A DNA stretch of 28,755 bases from DASSHC01 sp035693105 (GCA_035693105.1 DASSHC010000080.1:1-28755); one strand, 5' to 3'; positions 1 through 7,936 are shown, numbered from the stretch's first letter. Numbers and translations: made by a program. The notes: generated from the letters alone by a model not told the origin.

Positions 1-89
1 TCAATTAGGGGCTGACGACGACGACTCGCCTCGTCCGGCAGGCCCCAAACCTAACCCTGTCATCCTGAGCGAAGTCGAAGGATCCGTGC
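1..89. repeat. R1 composite repeat, left-truncated by the window edge
   Basis: Positions 57-87 carry the arm CTGTCATCCTGAGCGAAG followed by TCGAAGGATCCGTG, which recurs at 5135-5166 and 18531-18562 and, inverted, at 5046-5077 and 18441-18472. Positions 10-43 hold the core (GCTGACGAC...CGTCCGG.AGGCC), which aligns with 5089-5123 and with the reverse complement of 18484-18516. The opposite arm would lie before base 1. This GATCC-ended sequence resembles a short intergenic repeat known from many bacterial genomes, often mistranslated as a HPERSEG peptide. No protein is encoded. Confidence 0.7.
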
Positions 90-150
90 TGCACGAGGCA
101 CCCAACGACGGTGGGCGGGTTTGAACCCCGCCCCGACAACCGCTTCTTCT

Positions 151-176
151 CCCCTCTCCCAGTATTGGGAGAGGGG
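151..176. repeat. R2 hairpin repeat behind the S9 peptidase gene
   Basis: A perfect 11-bp inverted repeat, CCCCTCTCCCA / TGGGAGAGGGG, with a 4-nt loop, followed by GCGGGGGGTGAGGGCCCGTC. Near-identical hairpins occur at 9498-9525 and, decayed, at 9565-9599, and the GTGAGGGCCCGTC tail recurs after the latter. It lies 19 bp beyond the stop codon of the minus-strand peptidase, so it could end or stabilise that transcript, although no T-run follows it. Confidence 0.6.
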
Positions 177-194
177 CGGGGGGTGAGGGCCCGT

Positions 195-2132
195 CTACTC
201 CCGCCCCAGGTGCCGCTGGTACCAGCCGATGGCGCGCGGCAGGAGATCGAGCTGGTGCTTGCGCTCGCCGATCGCGTGCGGCTCGCGCGGGTAGGCGACC
301 AGCTCCGTCTCGACCCCGCGCCCCTTCAGCCCCTCGTAGAGCTCGTAGCCCTGGGTCACCGGCACGCGGGCGTCGGCCTCGCCGTAGAGGATCAGCGTCG
401 GCGTGGTGGCGTGCTTGATGTTGCGGATCGGCGAGAGCCGCCAGTGCACCTCCGGCTCCTCGTCGACGCGGCCCAGGTAGCTGTCGAAGACGCTGCGCAC
501 GTCCGCCGTCCCCTGGAAGCTGACCCAGTTCGCGATGCCCGCGCCGGAGACGGCCGCCTTGAAGCGGTCGCTGTGGGTGATAGTCCAGTTGGTCAGGAAG
601 CCGCCGCCGCTCCAGCCGCCGACGATCAACTGCTCCGGATCGGCGATGCCCTGCTCGACCAGATAGTCGACGCCGCTCATCAGGTCGTCCCAGTCCGGCT
701 CGCCGTAGCAGCCGACGATCTCGCTGAGGAACTTCGTGCCGCGGCCGGAGGAGCCGCGCGGGTTGGGCAGGAAGACGGCGTAGCCGCGCTGCGCCAGGAA
801 CTGCCCCCAGTTGTGCCAGGTGGCCTGCAGCGCGTGCGTCCAGGCGCCGCAGGGGCCGCCGTGGATGTGCAGCAGCAGCGGGTAGCGCTGCCCCTCCTGG
901 TAGCCGACCGGCAGGATGACCATCCCCTCGATCTCCTGCCCGTCCTTGGCGCGCCAGCGCACCTCGCGCACCTGACCCCACTGCTGCTCGCGCGTCCAGG
1001 GGTTGAGGTCGGTCAGCTTGCGCGGCTCGCCGCCCAGCTCGGCCGTGTAGACGTCGGCGTGGGCGTAGTCGCTGGCGTGCGCGAAGGCCAGCCGCTTGCC
1101 GTCTGCGCTCAGGCTGAGGAAGGCGCTGACGCCCGGCTCCTTGAAGGGCGCGATGGCGTCGCTGAGCTCCCCGCTGGCCAGGTCCACGATCTTGAGCAGG
1201 CTACTCTGCTTGATCTCGACCCCGGCCACGAGCCGCTTGCCGTCGGGCAGCCAGGCGATTTGCTGGAACGAGCCCTCCAGGCCCGGCGCCACGATGTGCG
1301 GCTCGCCGCCGGAGACCGGCATCGTCTGCAGCGAGAAGAGCGCCGGGATGACCTGCTCGGCCGCGATGAAGGCCAGCGTCTTGCCGTCCGGACTGAACTC
1401 CGGCGCCGACATCAGCCCCTCGAAGCGCCCGAGATTGGTTACCTCGCCGCTCGTCGTGATCAGCACCAGCTCCGGCGAGAAGACGTAGTGCGCCTTGGGC
1501 GAGGGTGTGCTGGTGACGGCCAGCCTCGTGCCGTCCGGCGCCCACGAGAAGGTGCCGGCGTGCATCCCCTCGGGGCTGATGCGCCGCGCCTCGGGCAGGG
1601 TGTCCGTCGCGAGGGTCGCCGCGTCGGCCGGCACGTCGAGCAGCCAGAGGCTGGCGCGCTTGGTGTCGGCCTCCATCACCTTGTGGTCGTTGCGCTCCTC
1701 GCGCCGCTGCTTCTCCTCGTCGGTCTCGGCGTCCATGGCGCTGAAGGCCAGCTTGCCGCCATCGGGCGACCACGCCGCCGCCGCCACGCCGCCGGCGCAG
1801 TCGGTCAGCCGCACGGCCTCGCCGCCGCCGAGCTCGACCAGGTAGAGCTGCGGCACGCCGCGCTGGCGCCGGTCGGAGACGAAGGCGATGCGCCGGCTAT
1901 CGGGCGACCAGCGCGGTCCGCCGTTGGCCACCTCCGCACCGGTCAGGCGTCGCGGGCTGCCGCCGTCGGTACTCACCAGCCAGATGGTGCTCTCGGGAAA
2001 CTCGCCCGCCTTGGAGGCCGGGGTGGTCACGTAGGCCACCTGCCGGCCATCCGGCGAGATGCGCACGTCGGCCACCATGGTGGCGCTGACCGCCTGCTCG
2101 AAGCCCAACATGTTGTCCTGCTCGCCTGCCAT
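195..2132 (-). CDS. S9 family peptidase (prolyl oligopeptidase / acylaminoacyl-peptidase type)
   Basis: The product is a 645-aa serine peptidase, expected to be cytoplasmic, that cleaves short peptides. The N-terminal two thirds carries repeated beta-propeller blades of the PD40 type (ISPDGRQVAYV, WSPDSRRIAFV, WSPDGGKLAFS, FSPDGKTLAFI and others), which would gate substrate access. The C-terminal third is an alpha/beta hydrolase with the oxyanion-side HGGP motif, nucleophile Ser508 in GGWSGGG, Asp587 in GEADARVP and His619 in REPHAIG, so the triad is intact. An in-frame ATG exists at 2180, but ATG 2132 is preferred because GAAGGAG lies 6 nt before it and the predicted transcription start is near 2186. 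No signal peptide is visible. It stands alone on the minus strand, divergent from the next genes. The exact specificity (acylaminoacyl, dipeptidyl or prolyl) cannot be told from sequence. Confidence 0.93.
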   Translation of the reverse strand: MAGEQDNMLGFEQAVSATMVADVRISPDGRQVAYVTTPASKAGEFPESTIWLVSTDGGSPRRLTGAEVANGGPRWSPDSRRIAFVSDRRQRGVPQLYLVELGGGEAVRLTDCAGGVAAAAWSPDGGKLAFSAMDAETDEEKQRREERNDHKVMEADTKRASLWLLDVPADAATLATDTLPEARRISPEGMHAGTFSWAPDGTRLAVTSTPSPKAHYVFSPELVLITTSGEVTNLGRFEGLMSAPEFSPDGKTLAFIAAEQVIPALFSLQTMPVSGGEPHIVAPGLEGSFQQIAWLPDGKRLVAGVEIKQSSLLKIVDLASGELSDAIAPFKEPGVSAFLSLSADGKRLAFAHASDYAHADVYTAELGGEPRKLTDLNPWTREQQWGQVREVRWRAKDGQEIEGMVILPVGYQEGQRYPLLLHIHGGPCGAWTHALQATWHNWGQFLAQRGYAVFLPNPRGSSGRGTKFLSEIVGCYGEPDWDDLMSGVDYLVEQGIADPEQLIVGGWSGGGFLTNWTITHSDRFKAAVSGAGIANWVSFQGTADVRSVFDSYLGRVDEEPEVHWRLSPIRNIKHATTPTLILYGEADARVPVTQGYELYEGLKGRGVETELVAYPREPHAIGERKHQLDLLPRAIGWYQRHLGRE

Positions 2133-2192
2133 CGAATCTCCTTCGTGCTTGCCGGCCACCCGCAAGGCTACTCGCTCCACATAATTGGGATT

Positions 2193-2221
2193 GTTCTAGC
2201 GTTCGCGTGCCCGCTCGTCAA
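2193..2221 (-). promoter_or_regulatory. sigma70-type promoter of the S9 peptidase gene
   Basis: On the minus strand TTGACG (2221-2216) and TAGAAC (2198-2193) are separated by exactly 17 bp. The start point would be near 2186, giving a leader of about 54 nt before ATG 2132. Confidence 0.6.
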
Positions 2222-2308
2222 GGGCAGCCCTTTCCCGGCTTGACCGGCGACCCGCGAGTGGCCGAAGCTGGGCGCGGGTTGGAGGTGGCCGGTTGAGAGG
2301 AGCAGCGC

Positions 2309-2527
2309 ATGCTCGATCCACGGGATGAGGCCGCGGACAGGCTGGAGCGGCTGGCGGCGGAGCTAGAGCTGGCCGCGCGCCACTGCCGCACGGCCGCCGG
2401 CCACTACCGCCAGCGCGAGGTGCCGCGCGCCTGCGCCCACCTGTTCGCCGCGCACGGCCACCTGCGCCGGGCCCAGCGCGGCCTCGACGCCCTGGCCGAG
2501 GAGCACGCCGACCACTCGATCCCCTGA
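2309..2527 (+). CDS. small alpha-helical protein of unknown function (72 aa)
   Basis: A short charged protein, rich in Ala, Arg, His and Leu, with no membrane segment. Residues about 5-68 read as one or two long amphipathic helices (DRLERLAAELELAARHC, then HLRRAQRGLDALAEEH), as in helical hairpin or DNA-associated small proteins. GAGAGGAG lies 7 nt before the ATG and third codon positions are strongly G/C, which favours a real gene. It lies in front of the Rieske gene, but that gene has its own promoter (2530-2559) overlapping and following this stop codon. I do not recognise a family. Confidence 0.6.
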   Translation: MLDPRDEAADRLERLAAELELAARHCRTAAGHYRQREVPRACAHLFAAHGHLRRAQRGLDALAEEHADHSIP

Positions 2528-2529
2528 CC

Positions 2530-2559
2530 TTGACCGCCAAGCCGTGGCGCGCGTAGCAT
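2530..2559 (+). promoter_or_regulatory. sigma70-type promoter of the Rieske gene
   Basis: TTGACC (2530-2535), an 18-bp spacer and TAGCAT (2554-2559). The same two hexamers, 17 bp apart, precede rex. Transcription would start near 2566. That places the in-frame GTG at 2544 outside the message and supports the GTG at 2598 as start. Confidence 0.55.
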
Positions 2560-2597
2560 CACGCTATCGGCTGGGCAAGGTCGCGCGAGGGGTGAAG

Positions 2598-3002
2598 GTG
2601 GCGCAGCGGTACGTGGTGGGGCGCGTGCGGGACTTCCCGCCGGGCGAGCGGCGCATCGTCGAGGTCGACGGCGTCGCCATCGGCGTCTTCAACGTCCACG
2701 GCGCCTACTACGCCCTGCGCAGCCGCTGCCCGCACCAGGGCGCGCCGCTCTGCCTGGGGCGCGTCACCGGCCGCAACACCGCCAGCCGCCCTTTCGAGCT
2801 GGACTACGCGCGCGAGGGCGAGATCATCAAGTGCCCCTGGCACGGCTGGGAGTTCGAGATCGCGACCGGCCGCTCCGTCTTCAACCCGCACAAGGTCCGC
2901 GTGCGCACCTACGAGGTCACGGTTGAAGCTGAGGACGAGGACCCCTCGATCCCGACCTACCCGGTCACCGTCGAGGACGGCCTGGTCATCCTGCACGCCT
3001 GA
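2598..3002 (+). CDS. Rieske [2Fe-2S] domain protein
   Basis: A small (134 aa) soluble Rieske ferredoxin-like protein. The cluster ligands are complete: Cys44 and His46 in CPHQGAPL, and Cys79 and His82 in CPWHGW, the spacing typical of ferredoxins and oxygenase-type Rieske domains. About 33 residues separate the two motifs, enough for an inserted loop. There is no transmembrane anchor, so this is not a bc1-complex Rieske protein. The start is inferred: GTG 2598 has GAGGGG 5 nt upstream, while GTG 2544 precedes the predicted transcription start. GTG 2592 is a possible alternative. The next gene, an amidohydrolase, begins 30 bp downstream on the same strand, so the two probably form an operon. 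The Rieske protein could deliver electrons or, as seen for such pairs, act in the same catabolic step. The partner oxidation reaction is not evident here. Confidence 0.9.
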   Translation: MAQRYVVGRVRDFPPGERRIVEVDGVAIGVFNVHGAYYALRSRCPHQGAPLCLGRVTGRNTASRPFELDYAREGEIIKCPWHGWEFEIATGRSVFNPHKVRVRTYEVTVEAEDEDPSIPTYPVTVEDGLVILHA

Positions 3003-3032
3003 GCCCTTAGCCAGTCCGGAAGGGAGCGAATC

Positions 3033-4118
3033 ATGTCGATCCACCACGGCGAGCCGATCGTCGACTGCGACATCCACCAACTAACGCGCGGACCGGAAGA
3101 CCTCGTCCCCTACCTGCCGCGCGCCTACCAGGAGCGCATCCGCCTCTTCGGCACCGGGCTCAGCCAGCGCGTCGGTTACCCCAACGGCGGCGACCGCGGC
3201 TACCGCGCCGACGCCTGGCCCGACGAGGGCGGCCCGGCCGGCTCCAGCCTGGAGCTGATGCGGCGCCAGCACCTCGACCCGAACAAGGTCGAGTACGGCA
3301 TCCTGCTCGGGCAGGAGTACCGCCCCATCCCCAGCCTGCCCGATGTCGACTACGCCGCCGCCCTGGCCCGCGCCTACAACGATTGGATGATCGAGCGCTG
3401 GCTGGAGCCGGAGGAGCGCCTCAAGGGCTGCGCCATCATCCCCTCCCAGGCGCCGATGCTGGCTGCTCAGGAACTGGAGCGCATCGGCGGCCGGGCGGAC
3501 ATCGTCGGCGCGCTGGTGCCCAACGGCACGCGCGTCCTCTACGGCCAGCGCTTCTACGACCCGATCTACGACGCCTGCGCCAACCTCGGCCTGCCCCTGG
3601 TGATCCACACCGGTAGCGAGGGCGACGGCATGAACGGCCAGCCGTCGTATTATGTCGAGAAGCGCCAGGGGCGCCCGCTGGGCTACATGGAGCACCTGGC
3701 CAGCATGGTCTTCGAGGGGCTGTTCGAGCGCTACCCCAGCCTGCGGGTGGTCTTCGTCGAGGGCGGCTACGTCTGGCTGCCCACCTTCCTCTGGCATCTG
3801 GATGCCGACTGGAAGGCGCTGGGCAATGAGACACCCTGGGTCAAGCGCCCACCGAGCGAGTACGTCTTCGAACACTGCCGCTTCACCACCCAGCCGATGG
3901 AGCAGCCCGAGCCGCAGCGCCGCCTGCTGACCGTCTTCGCGTGGGCCCAGGCCGAGCGCACGCTGATGTTCGCCAGCGACTATCCCCACTTCGACTACGA
4001 CTCGCCGCAGCAGTCACTGCCGCCCCTGCCGGAGGAGCTGCGCCGCCGCGTCTTCCGCGAGACCGCGCTGGAGCTGTTCAAGCTCCCCCAGCGCCAGCCC
4101 GTCGGCGCAGGAGAGTAG
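3033..4118 (+). CDS. amidohydrolase family protein (ACMSD/TIM-barrel type)
   Basis: A 361-aa metal-dependent hydrolase or decarboxylase of the amidohydrolase-2 family (as in ACMSD and gamma-resorcylate decarboxylase). Visible metal and active-site features are DCDIHQ at residues 11-16 (D-x-H), His192 in LVIHTGS, the FVEGGYVWLP strand near 241-250, and Asp316 and His319 in FASDYPHFD. The N-terminus shows no export signal. GGAAGGGAG lies 6 nt before the ATG. It follows the Rieske gene by 30 bp. Adjacent Rieske and amidohydrolase genes suggest joint use on an aromatic or cyclic carboxylate, but the substrate is unknown. Its 361-aa length is normal for the family. Confidence 0.88.
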   Translation: MSIHHGEPIVDCDIHQLTRGPEDLVPYLPRAYQERIRLFGTGLSQRVGYPNGGDRGYRADAWPDEGGPAGSSLELMRRQHLDPNKVEYGILLGQEYRPIPSLPDVDYAAALARAYNDWMIERWLEPEERLKGCAIIPSQAPMLAAQELERIGGRADIVGALVPNGTRVLYGQRFYDPIYDACANLGLPLVIHTGSEGDGMNGQPSYYVEKRQGRPLGYMEHLASMVFEGLFERYPSLRVVFVEGGYVWLPTFLWHLDADWKALGNETPWVKRPPSEYVFEHCRFTTQPMEQPEPQRRLLTVFAWAQAERTLMFASDYPHFDYDSPQQSLPPLPEELRRRVFRETALELFKLPQRQPVGAGE

Positions 4119-4198
4119 CGGAGAGTGGTGCGAGCGATCGCGATAGGCGCAGGAGCGTCGCCGCATCACGCGACCAGTCAACCATTCGCGCGTCGCAT

Positions 4199-4227
4199 TT
4201 GACCCAAGAAGGCGGGAATGGTAGCAT
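4199..4227 (+). promoter_or_regulatory. sigma70-type promoter of rex
   Basis: TTGACC (4199-4204), a 17-bp spacer and TAGCAT (4222-4227) predict a start near 4234 and a leader of about 95 nt. I see no clear Rex palindrome (TTGTG..CACAA type) around it, so autoregulation is not evident. Confidence 0.6.
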
Positions 4228-4328
4228 AGCCTGCATCGAATCCGAGTCCAACGCCGCGGCGAGTGAGGCTTCCGGGATCGCCTCGTGGACAGTCGCTTCG
4301 GCGCGAATAGCCAGGGTAGGCAGATCCG

Positions 4329-5012
4329 ATGCGACGGCATGAGATCCCCGACGTAGTCATCCGCCGGCTCCCCATCTACGCACGCACCCTGCGCGCGCTG
4401 TCGGAGTCCCAGGTGCAGAGCATCTCCTCGGAGGAGCTGGGGGAGCGGATCGGCGTCACCGCGGCGCAGATCCGGCGCGATCTCTCATTCTTCGGCAAGT
4501 TTGGCAAGCAGGGTAAGGGCTACCACGTCGCCACGCTCGAGAGTGAGATCGCGCGCATCCTGCACCTCGATCGCCGCTGGGACGTGGCGCTGGTCGGCTA
4601 TGGTCACCTCGGCCGCGCCATCGCGCGCTACCCCGCCTTCGAGCAGCACGCCTTCCAGATCGCCGCCGTCTTCGCGCGCAACCCCGACCAGATCGGCCAG
4701 GAGGTCGGCGGCGTGGTGGTGCTGCCGCCGGAGTGTGTCGCCTCGGTGGTCAACGAGCTGGGAATTCAGATCGGGATCGTCGCCGTGCCGGCCGAGTCGG
4801 CGCAGGAGGTGGCCAACGCGCTGATCGCCGGCGGGGTACGGGCGCTCCTCAACTACGCGCCGCAGGTGCTGAAGGTGCCGGATGACGTCTGGGTACGCGA
4901 GGTCGACCCGACCACCGCGCTGCAGAGCCTGACCTACTACCTGGACGACGAGCCGGCCCGCCCGACCACGATCGGCCGCCAGCACCCCCCCGAGGCCGCC
5001 GACGACCGCTAG
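4329..5012 (+). CDS. rex: redox-sensing transcriptional repressor Rex
   Basis: A 227-aa NADH/NAD+-sensing repressor. It binds DNA when NADH is low and normally controls fermentation and respiration genes. The N-terminal winged helix (residues about 1-80) carries the family signature IPDVVIRRLPIYARTL and ITAAQIRRDLS-like TAAQIRRDLSFFGKFGKQGKGY. The Rossmann domain follows, with GYGHLG at 90-95 as the dinucleotide-binding loop, and the C-terminal helix ends near residue 215. The ATG at 4329 is supported by AGGGTAGG about 8 nt upstream and by the fit with other Rex N-termini. It is transcribed alone from the promoter at 4199-4227 and is followed by an R1 repeat. Confidence 0.96.
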   Translation: MRRHEIPDVVIRRLPIYARTLRALSESQVQSISSEELGERIGVTAAQIRRDLSFFGKFGKQGKGYHVATLESEIARILHLDRRWDVALVGYGHLGRAIARYPAFEQHAFQIAAVFARNPDQIGQEVGGVVVLPPECVASVVNELGIQIGIVAVPAESAQEVANALIAGGVRALLNYAPQVLKVPDDVWVREVDPTTALQSLTYYLDDEPARPTTIGRQHPPEAADDR

Positions 5013-5045
5013 GCGGCTAGAGATGGGCGTTGGTCGCAAGCGAGG

Positions 5046-5166
5046 ACGGATCCTTCGCCTTCGCTCAGGATGACAGTCCACAGTAGGTGGTGTACGACGA
5101 CGATTGGCCACGGCCGGTAGGCCGCGCACTACCCCTGTCATCCCGAGCGCAGTCGAGGGATCCGTG
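5046..5166. repeat. R1 composite repeat, complete copy
   Basis: The left arm 5046-5077 (ACGGATCCTTCG...GATGACAGT) is the near reverse complement of the right arm 5135-5166 (CTGTCATCCCGAG...GGATCCGTG). The core between them, about 5089-5123, aligns with 10-43 and with the reverse of 18484-18516. It fills the gap between the convergent rex and DUF3267-like genes, where the folded arms could serve as a two-way transcription barrier. No reading frame in it looks genuine. Confidence 0.7.
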
Positions 5167-5190
5167 CTCACCCGGCACCCTCCGCCGTCA

Positions 5191-5751
5191 TCAGGCACCA
5201 TCATCCGGCAGATAGACCGCGAATCCGTCCGCCAGGTCGCGGATGAGCGCATCGGCGGGGAGCGCGGCCACCTGCGCGAGGACCCAGAGATCGCCGGTCG
5301 AGCCAGCCGCGTTCCCCACCAGGAAGATCAGCAGTTGCCCCGCGCGCCGCGGCCAGGCAACCAGCAACGCCAGCCCGGTGCCCGAGAGCGCCAAGAGCGG
5401 AGCCAAGCCGATCGCCAGGTAGGCATCGCGCGAGACCGGCTCGGCGAAGGTGGTGTAGGCGAAGCCGGCCCCGAGGCCGAAGCGCGGCCGCGCCCCCAGC
5501 GCCCGCGCCACGATGCCGTGGACCGCCTCGTGCGCCAGCGGCATGATCACACTGAGGAGCGTCAACGCGCGCACGATCCGGCGCGGGCCGAAGCGCGGCC
5601 GCACGCGAAACCGAGCGCCGAGCGCGCGAGCCAGCGCCACGAAGAGCGCCAGCCAGAGGGGCGCCGCCGCCAGCGAGATCCACGAGAGGCGCTCCAGCGG
5701 AATCCGCTCCCGGCGTGCCAGGTGGTAGCCGGGTGGGCTTGGCGCGCTCAC
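5191..5751 (-). CDS. DUF3267-like membrane zincin
   Basis: A 186-aa integral membrane protein with a metalloprotease-type HEAVHG motif (HExxH, residues 74-79) inside a hydrophobic stretch, and a later polar motif STGDLW (151-156) that could supply the third metal ligand. Both agree with the DUF3267 putative zincin family. About four hydrophobic segments are visible, near 24-43, 62-84, 109-133 and 138-160. The start is a GTG whose bases overlap the TGA stop of the upstream phosphotransferase gene (GTGA). No independent Shine-Dalgarno is apparent, so translation is probably coupled. The function is unknown; intramembrane proteolysis is only a family-based guess. Confidence 0.75.
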   Translation of the reverse strand: MSAPSPPGYHLARRERIPLERLSWISLAAAPLWLALFVALARALGARFRVRPRFGPRRIVRALTLLSVIMPLAHEAVHGIVARALGARPRFGLGAGFAYTTFAEPVSRDAYLAIGLAPLLALSGTGLALLVAWPRRAGQLLIFLVGNAAGSTGDLWVLAQVAALPADALIRDLADGFAVYLPDDGA

Positions 5752-6743
5752 TGCTGCCAGGGGAGCTGCCCGCCGCGTGGCAGGGCGCGCTCCAGCGCGT
5801 GGACGTAGTCGTCGAGCGTCGGGTCGGTCGGCGCGATCAACCCCGGCTCACCGTCGCCGGTCACCAGCGCGTCGAGCGCTCCATCGAGCAGCCGGGCGAT
5901 GATGAAGAAGGGGAGGTTTTGCCAGGAGTGCGGCGAGGCCTCGCCGTAGGCGCCGAGCGCCGTCTGCACGAAGAGGTCGGCGTCTTCGGCCGGCATGCCG
6001 GAGCGATAGACCGCGAACGGCAGCAGCGCCAGATCCCAGGCCGGGTCGGAGACCTGTGCCCGGTCCCAATCGACCACGCCGCTGATCTCGCCCTCCTCGA
6101 CCAGCAGGTTGGCTGGAGTGTAGTCGCCGTGGCAGAGGCAGAGCGAGGCCGTCTCGATCATGTGGCGCGAGAGCCACTCCTGGGCGCTGTCGAAGAGGGG
6201 CTTGAGGCTGTCCGGCGCCTGACGGATGCGCTCGTCCCAGTGGCTCCACATCCCCTGAATCTGGCCCAGCACGATCTCGGTCTCCGGCCCCGCCGGGTCG
6301 CTCATCCAGGGCACCAGCGCGCGCCAGTCGAGCCCGTGGATGCGCGCCAGCGTGCCGGCGTAGGCGGTGGCGGCGGCCGCGATCTCCCAGCGCGCGTCGC
6401 TGCTCTGGATGACGGGGAAGAGGGCGCTGCCGGGGAGCACATCCATCACCAGGTAGTTGGCCAGCTCGTCCGACTCGGTGTAGAGCACCGTGGGGATGGG
6501 CAACCCGGTGTCCGCCAGCGCGCTCAGCACGGCGGACTCACCCCCCTCGACCTCGATCTCGCGCTTGACCACGAAGCTCCGCCGGCAGGTCCGGCCGTCG
6601 CTGCGCCACTCTACCCGCAGCGCGCGCACGTGCCACAGCTCGCGGCCGTCGAGCGTCTGGTCGTCGAGCACCGTGATCGCCTCGGCATCCGGCGACAGCC
6701 GCCGCACGACCGAGTGAACGATGGTCTCCAATGGGTTTCGCAC
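5748..6743 (-). CDS. APH-family phosphotransferase
   Basis: A 331-aa aminoglycoside-phosphotransferase-fold kinase (choline-kinase-like superfamily). It retains Lys60 in the FVVKRE strand, the catalytic loop HGDYTPANLL (His205, Asp207, Asn212) and the metal-binding VVDWDRA (Asp225), so it is probably an active small-molecule kinase. The substrate cannot be read from sequence, and resistance should not be assumed. The GTG at 6743 is chosen because a strong AGGAGG lies 7 nt upstream. An ATG at 6785 would place that Shine-Dalgarno inside the gene. Its stop overlaps the start of the DUF3267-like gene, so the two are one operon. It is divergent from tatA. Confidence 0.87.
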   Translation of the reverse strand: MRNPLETIVHSVVRRLSPDAEAITVLDDQTLDGRELWHVRALRVEWRSDGRTCRRSFVVKREIEVEGGESAVLSALADTGLPIPTVLYTESDELANYLVMDVLPGSALFPVIQSSDARWEIAAAATAYAGTLARIHGLDWRALVPWMSDPAGPETEIVLGQIQGMWSHWDERIRQAPDSLKPLFDSAQEWLSRHMIETASLCLCHGDYTPANLLVEEGEISGVVDWDRAQVSDPAWDLALLPFAVYRSGMPAEDADLFVQTALGAYGEASPHSWQNLPFFIIARLLDGALDALVTGDGEPGLIAPTDPTLDDYVHALERALPRGGQLPWQQ

Positions 6744-6887
6744 CGCCACGCCTCCTTCCCGGCATCCCGGCGCCAGCCCCTGCATCTCCCGTACCGCGCG
6801 TGCGCGCGTGCCTGCCTAGCAGAATAGACACGCTTCGGCTATGCTTAGGGTCAGATGTCCTGTCGGTTGAATCCCAGGGGAGATGAG

Positions 6888-7208
6888 ATGTTCGAGGGCC
6901 TGTTCCAGCCAACCCACCTGATCATCATCCTCGTGCTGGTGCTGATCGTCTTCGGCGCGGGGAAGCTCCCGGATGCCGCTGGTGGCTTCGGTCGCGGCAT
7001 TCGTGAGTTCAAGAAGAGCCTTACCGATGACGACGACGCCGAGGCGACCACCGCCGCGTCGGCGGCTCCCAGCCAGGTGGCTCCCACCACCCCCATCGCC
7101 AGCACGAGCACCAGCGCCAGCGCCACTCCAACCTGCGCGACCTGCGGCGCACCGATTCCCAACGGCGCGCACTTCTGCGCCAACTGCGGGAGCAAAGTGG
7201 CCGCCTGA
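6888..7208 (+). CDS. tatA: TatA-like twin-arginine translocase protein with C-terminal zinc ribbon
   Basis: A 106-aa protein. Residues 8-24 form the single membrane helix (PTHLIIILVLVLIVFG), followed by the TatA hinge FGAGKLPDAAGGFGRGIREFKK and an acidic run SLTDDDD. A Ser/Thr/Ala/Pro linker (52-81) leads to a four-cysteine ribbon, Cys83-x2-Cys86 and Cys97-x2-Cys100. TatA normally multimerises to form the pore for folded proteins; the ribbon is an addition to the usual layout. The start is set by GGGGAG 5 nt before ATG 6888. A TatB-like gene follows 25 bp later, and tatC is not in the window. A weak -10 (TATGCT, 6840-6845) precedes it without a convincing -35. Confidence 0.88.
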   Translation: MFEGLFQPTHLIIILVLVLIVFGAGKLPDAAGGFGRGIREFKKSLTDDDDAEATTAASAAPSQVAPTTPIASTSTSASATPTCATCGAPIPNGAHFCANCGSKVAA

Positions 7209-7233
7209 TGCCGGTCGCTAATGGAGTAGCACC

Positions 7234-7920
7234 ATGAACTTCTTCGGCATGGGGCCGCTGGAGATCCTCGCGATCACGCTCGTGGCCTTCATCATCTTCG
7301 GGCCGGAAAAGCTGACCGAGATCATGGGCGGCCTGGGTCGCGCCGTGCGCGAGTTCCGCGCCATGAGCAGCGACCTGACCGGCGAGTTCGAGCGCACCAT
7401 CAGCGAGGTGAAGGAGACGGCCGGCGAGCTGAAGCAAACCGCGGGCGAGCTGCAGAGCACCACCCGCGACGCGCTGACGGTCGAGGGGCTGAACCCCTTC
7501 GACCAGCCGGTCTTCGGCCTGCAGCCGTCCGGCAGCCATACGAACGGCGCCAGTTCCACCGCCGCCGCTCCGGCGGCCCTGCAGCCGACACGCAGCCTGG
7601 GCGCCCCGCCGAGCAAGACCGACCCGCTAGCCGACTTCGCCGCCTTCGGCGAGCCGGCCCCGCCCCGGCCCCCCACGATGGCCGAGCCGGCCGTCGCGAC
7701 GCCGCCCATGCCCGCAGGGGAAGCAGCGGCCGAGGCGGTAGAGACGGCCCCCGAGCCGCAAGCCAGCGCGGGAGCGGAGGGCGAGACCGAACCCGAAACC
7801 AGTGCCGCGCCCGAGGCGGAGGAGGCATCGAGCGAGACATCGCCCGAGGCGCAGCCCGAGCGCGAGTCCGTCGCCACCAACCCCAACGGCGCGCTCGACC
7901 CCGCCGCCGACGCCGTTTAG
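7234..7920 (+). CDS. TatA/TatB-like translocase subunit with long acidic Pro/Ala tail
   Basis: A 228-aa protein. The N-terminal helix MGPLEILAITLVAFIIFGPEKL (residues 6-27), with Pro24 after FG, and the amphipathic helix to about residue 85 (FERTISEVKETAGELKQTAGEL) fit TatB or a second TatA. The remainder, about 95-228, is low-complexity Ala/Pro/Glu/Ser and probably disordered, much longer than in E. coli TatA. GGAG lies 7 nt before the ATG. It forms an operon with the preceding zinc-ribbon TatA. Assignment between TatA and TatB is uncertain in this kind of organism. Confidence 0.85.
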   Translation: MNFFGMGPLEILAITLVAFIIFGPEKLTEIMGGLGRAVREFRAMSSDLTGEFERTISEVKETAGELKQTAGELQSTTRDALTVEGLNPFDQPVFGLQPSGSHTNGASSTAAAPAALQPTRSLGAPPSKTDPLADFAAFGEPAPPRPPTMAEPAVATPPMPAGEAAAEAVETAPEPQASAGAEGETEPETSAAPEAEEASSETSPEAQPERESVATNPNGALDPAADAV

Positions 7921-7936
7921 CCCTGCTTGACCCTGC

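Noticed and set aside
111..2243. A 710-aa plus-strand reading frame across the S9 peptidase
   Set aside because: It is antisense to a gene with full catalytic triad and blades, has Arg/Ala/Gly/Val-rich low-complexity content and no Shine-Dalgarno.
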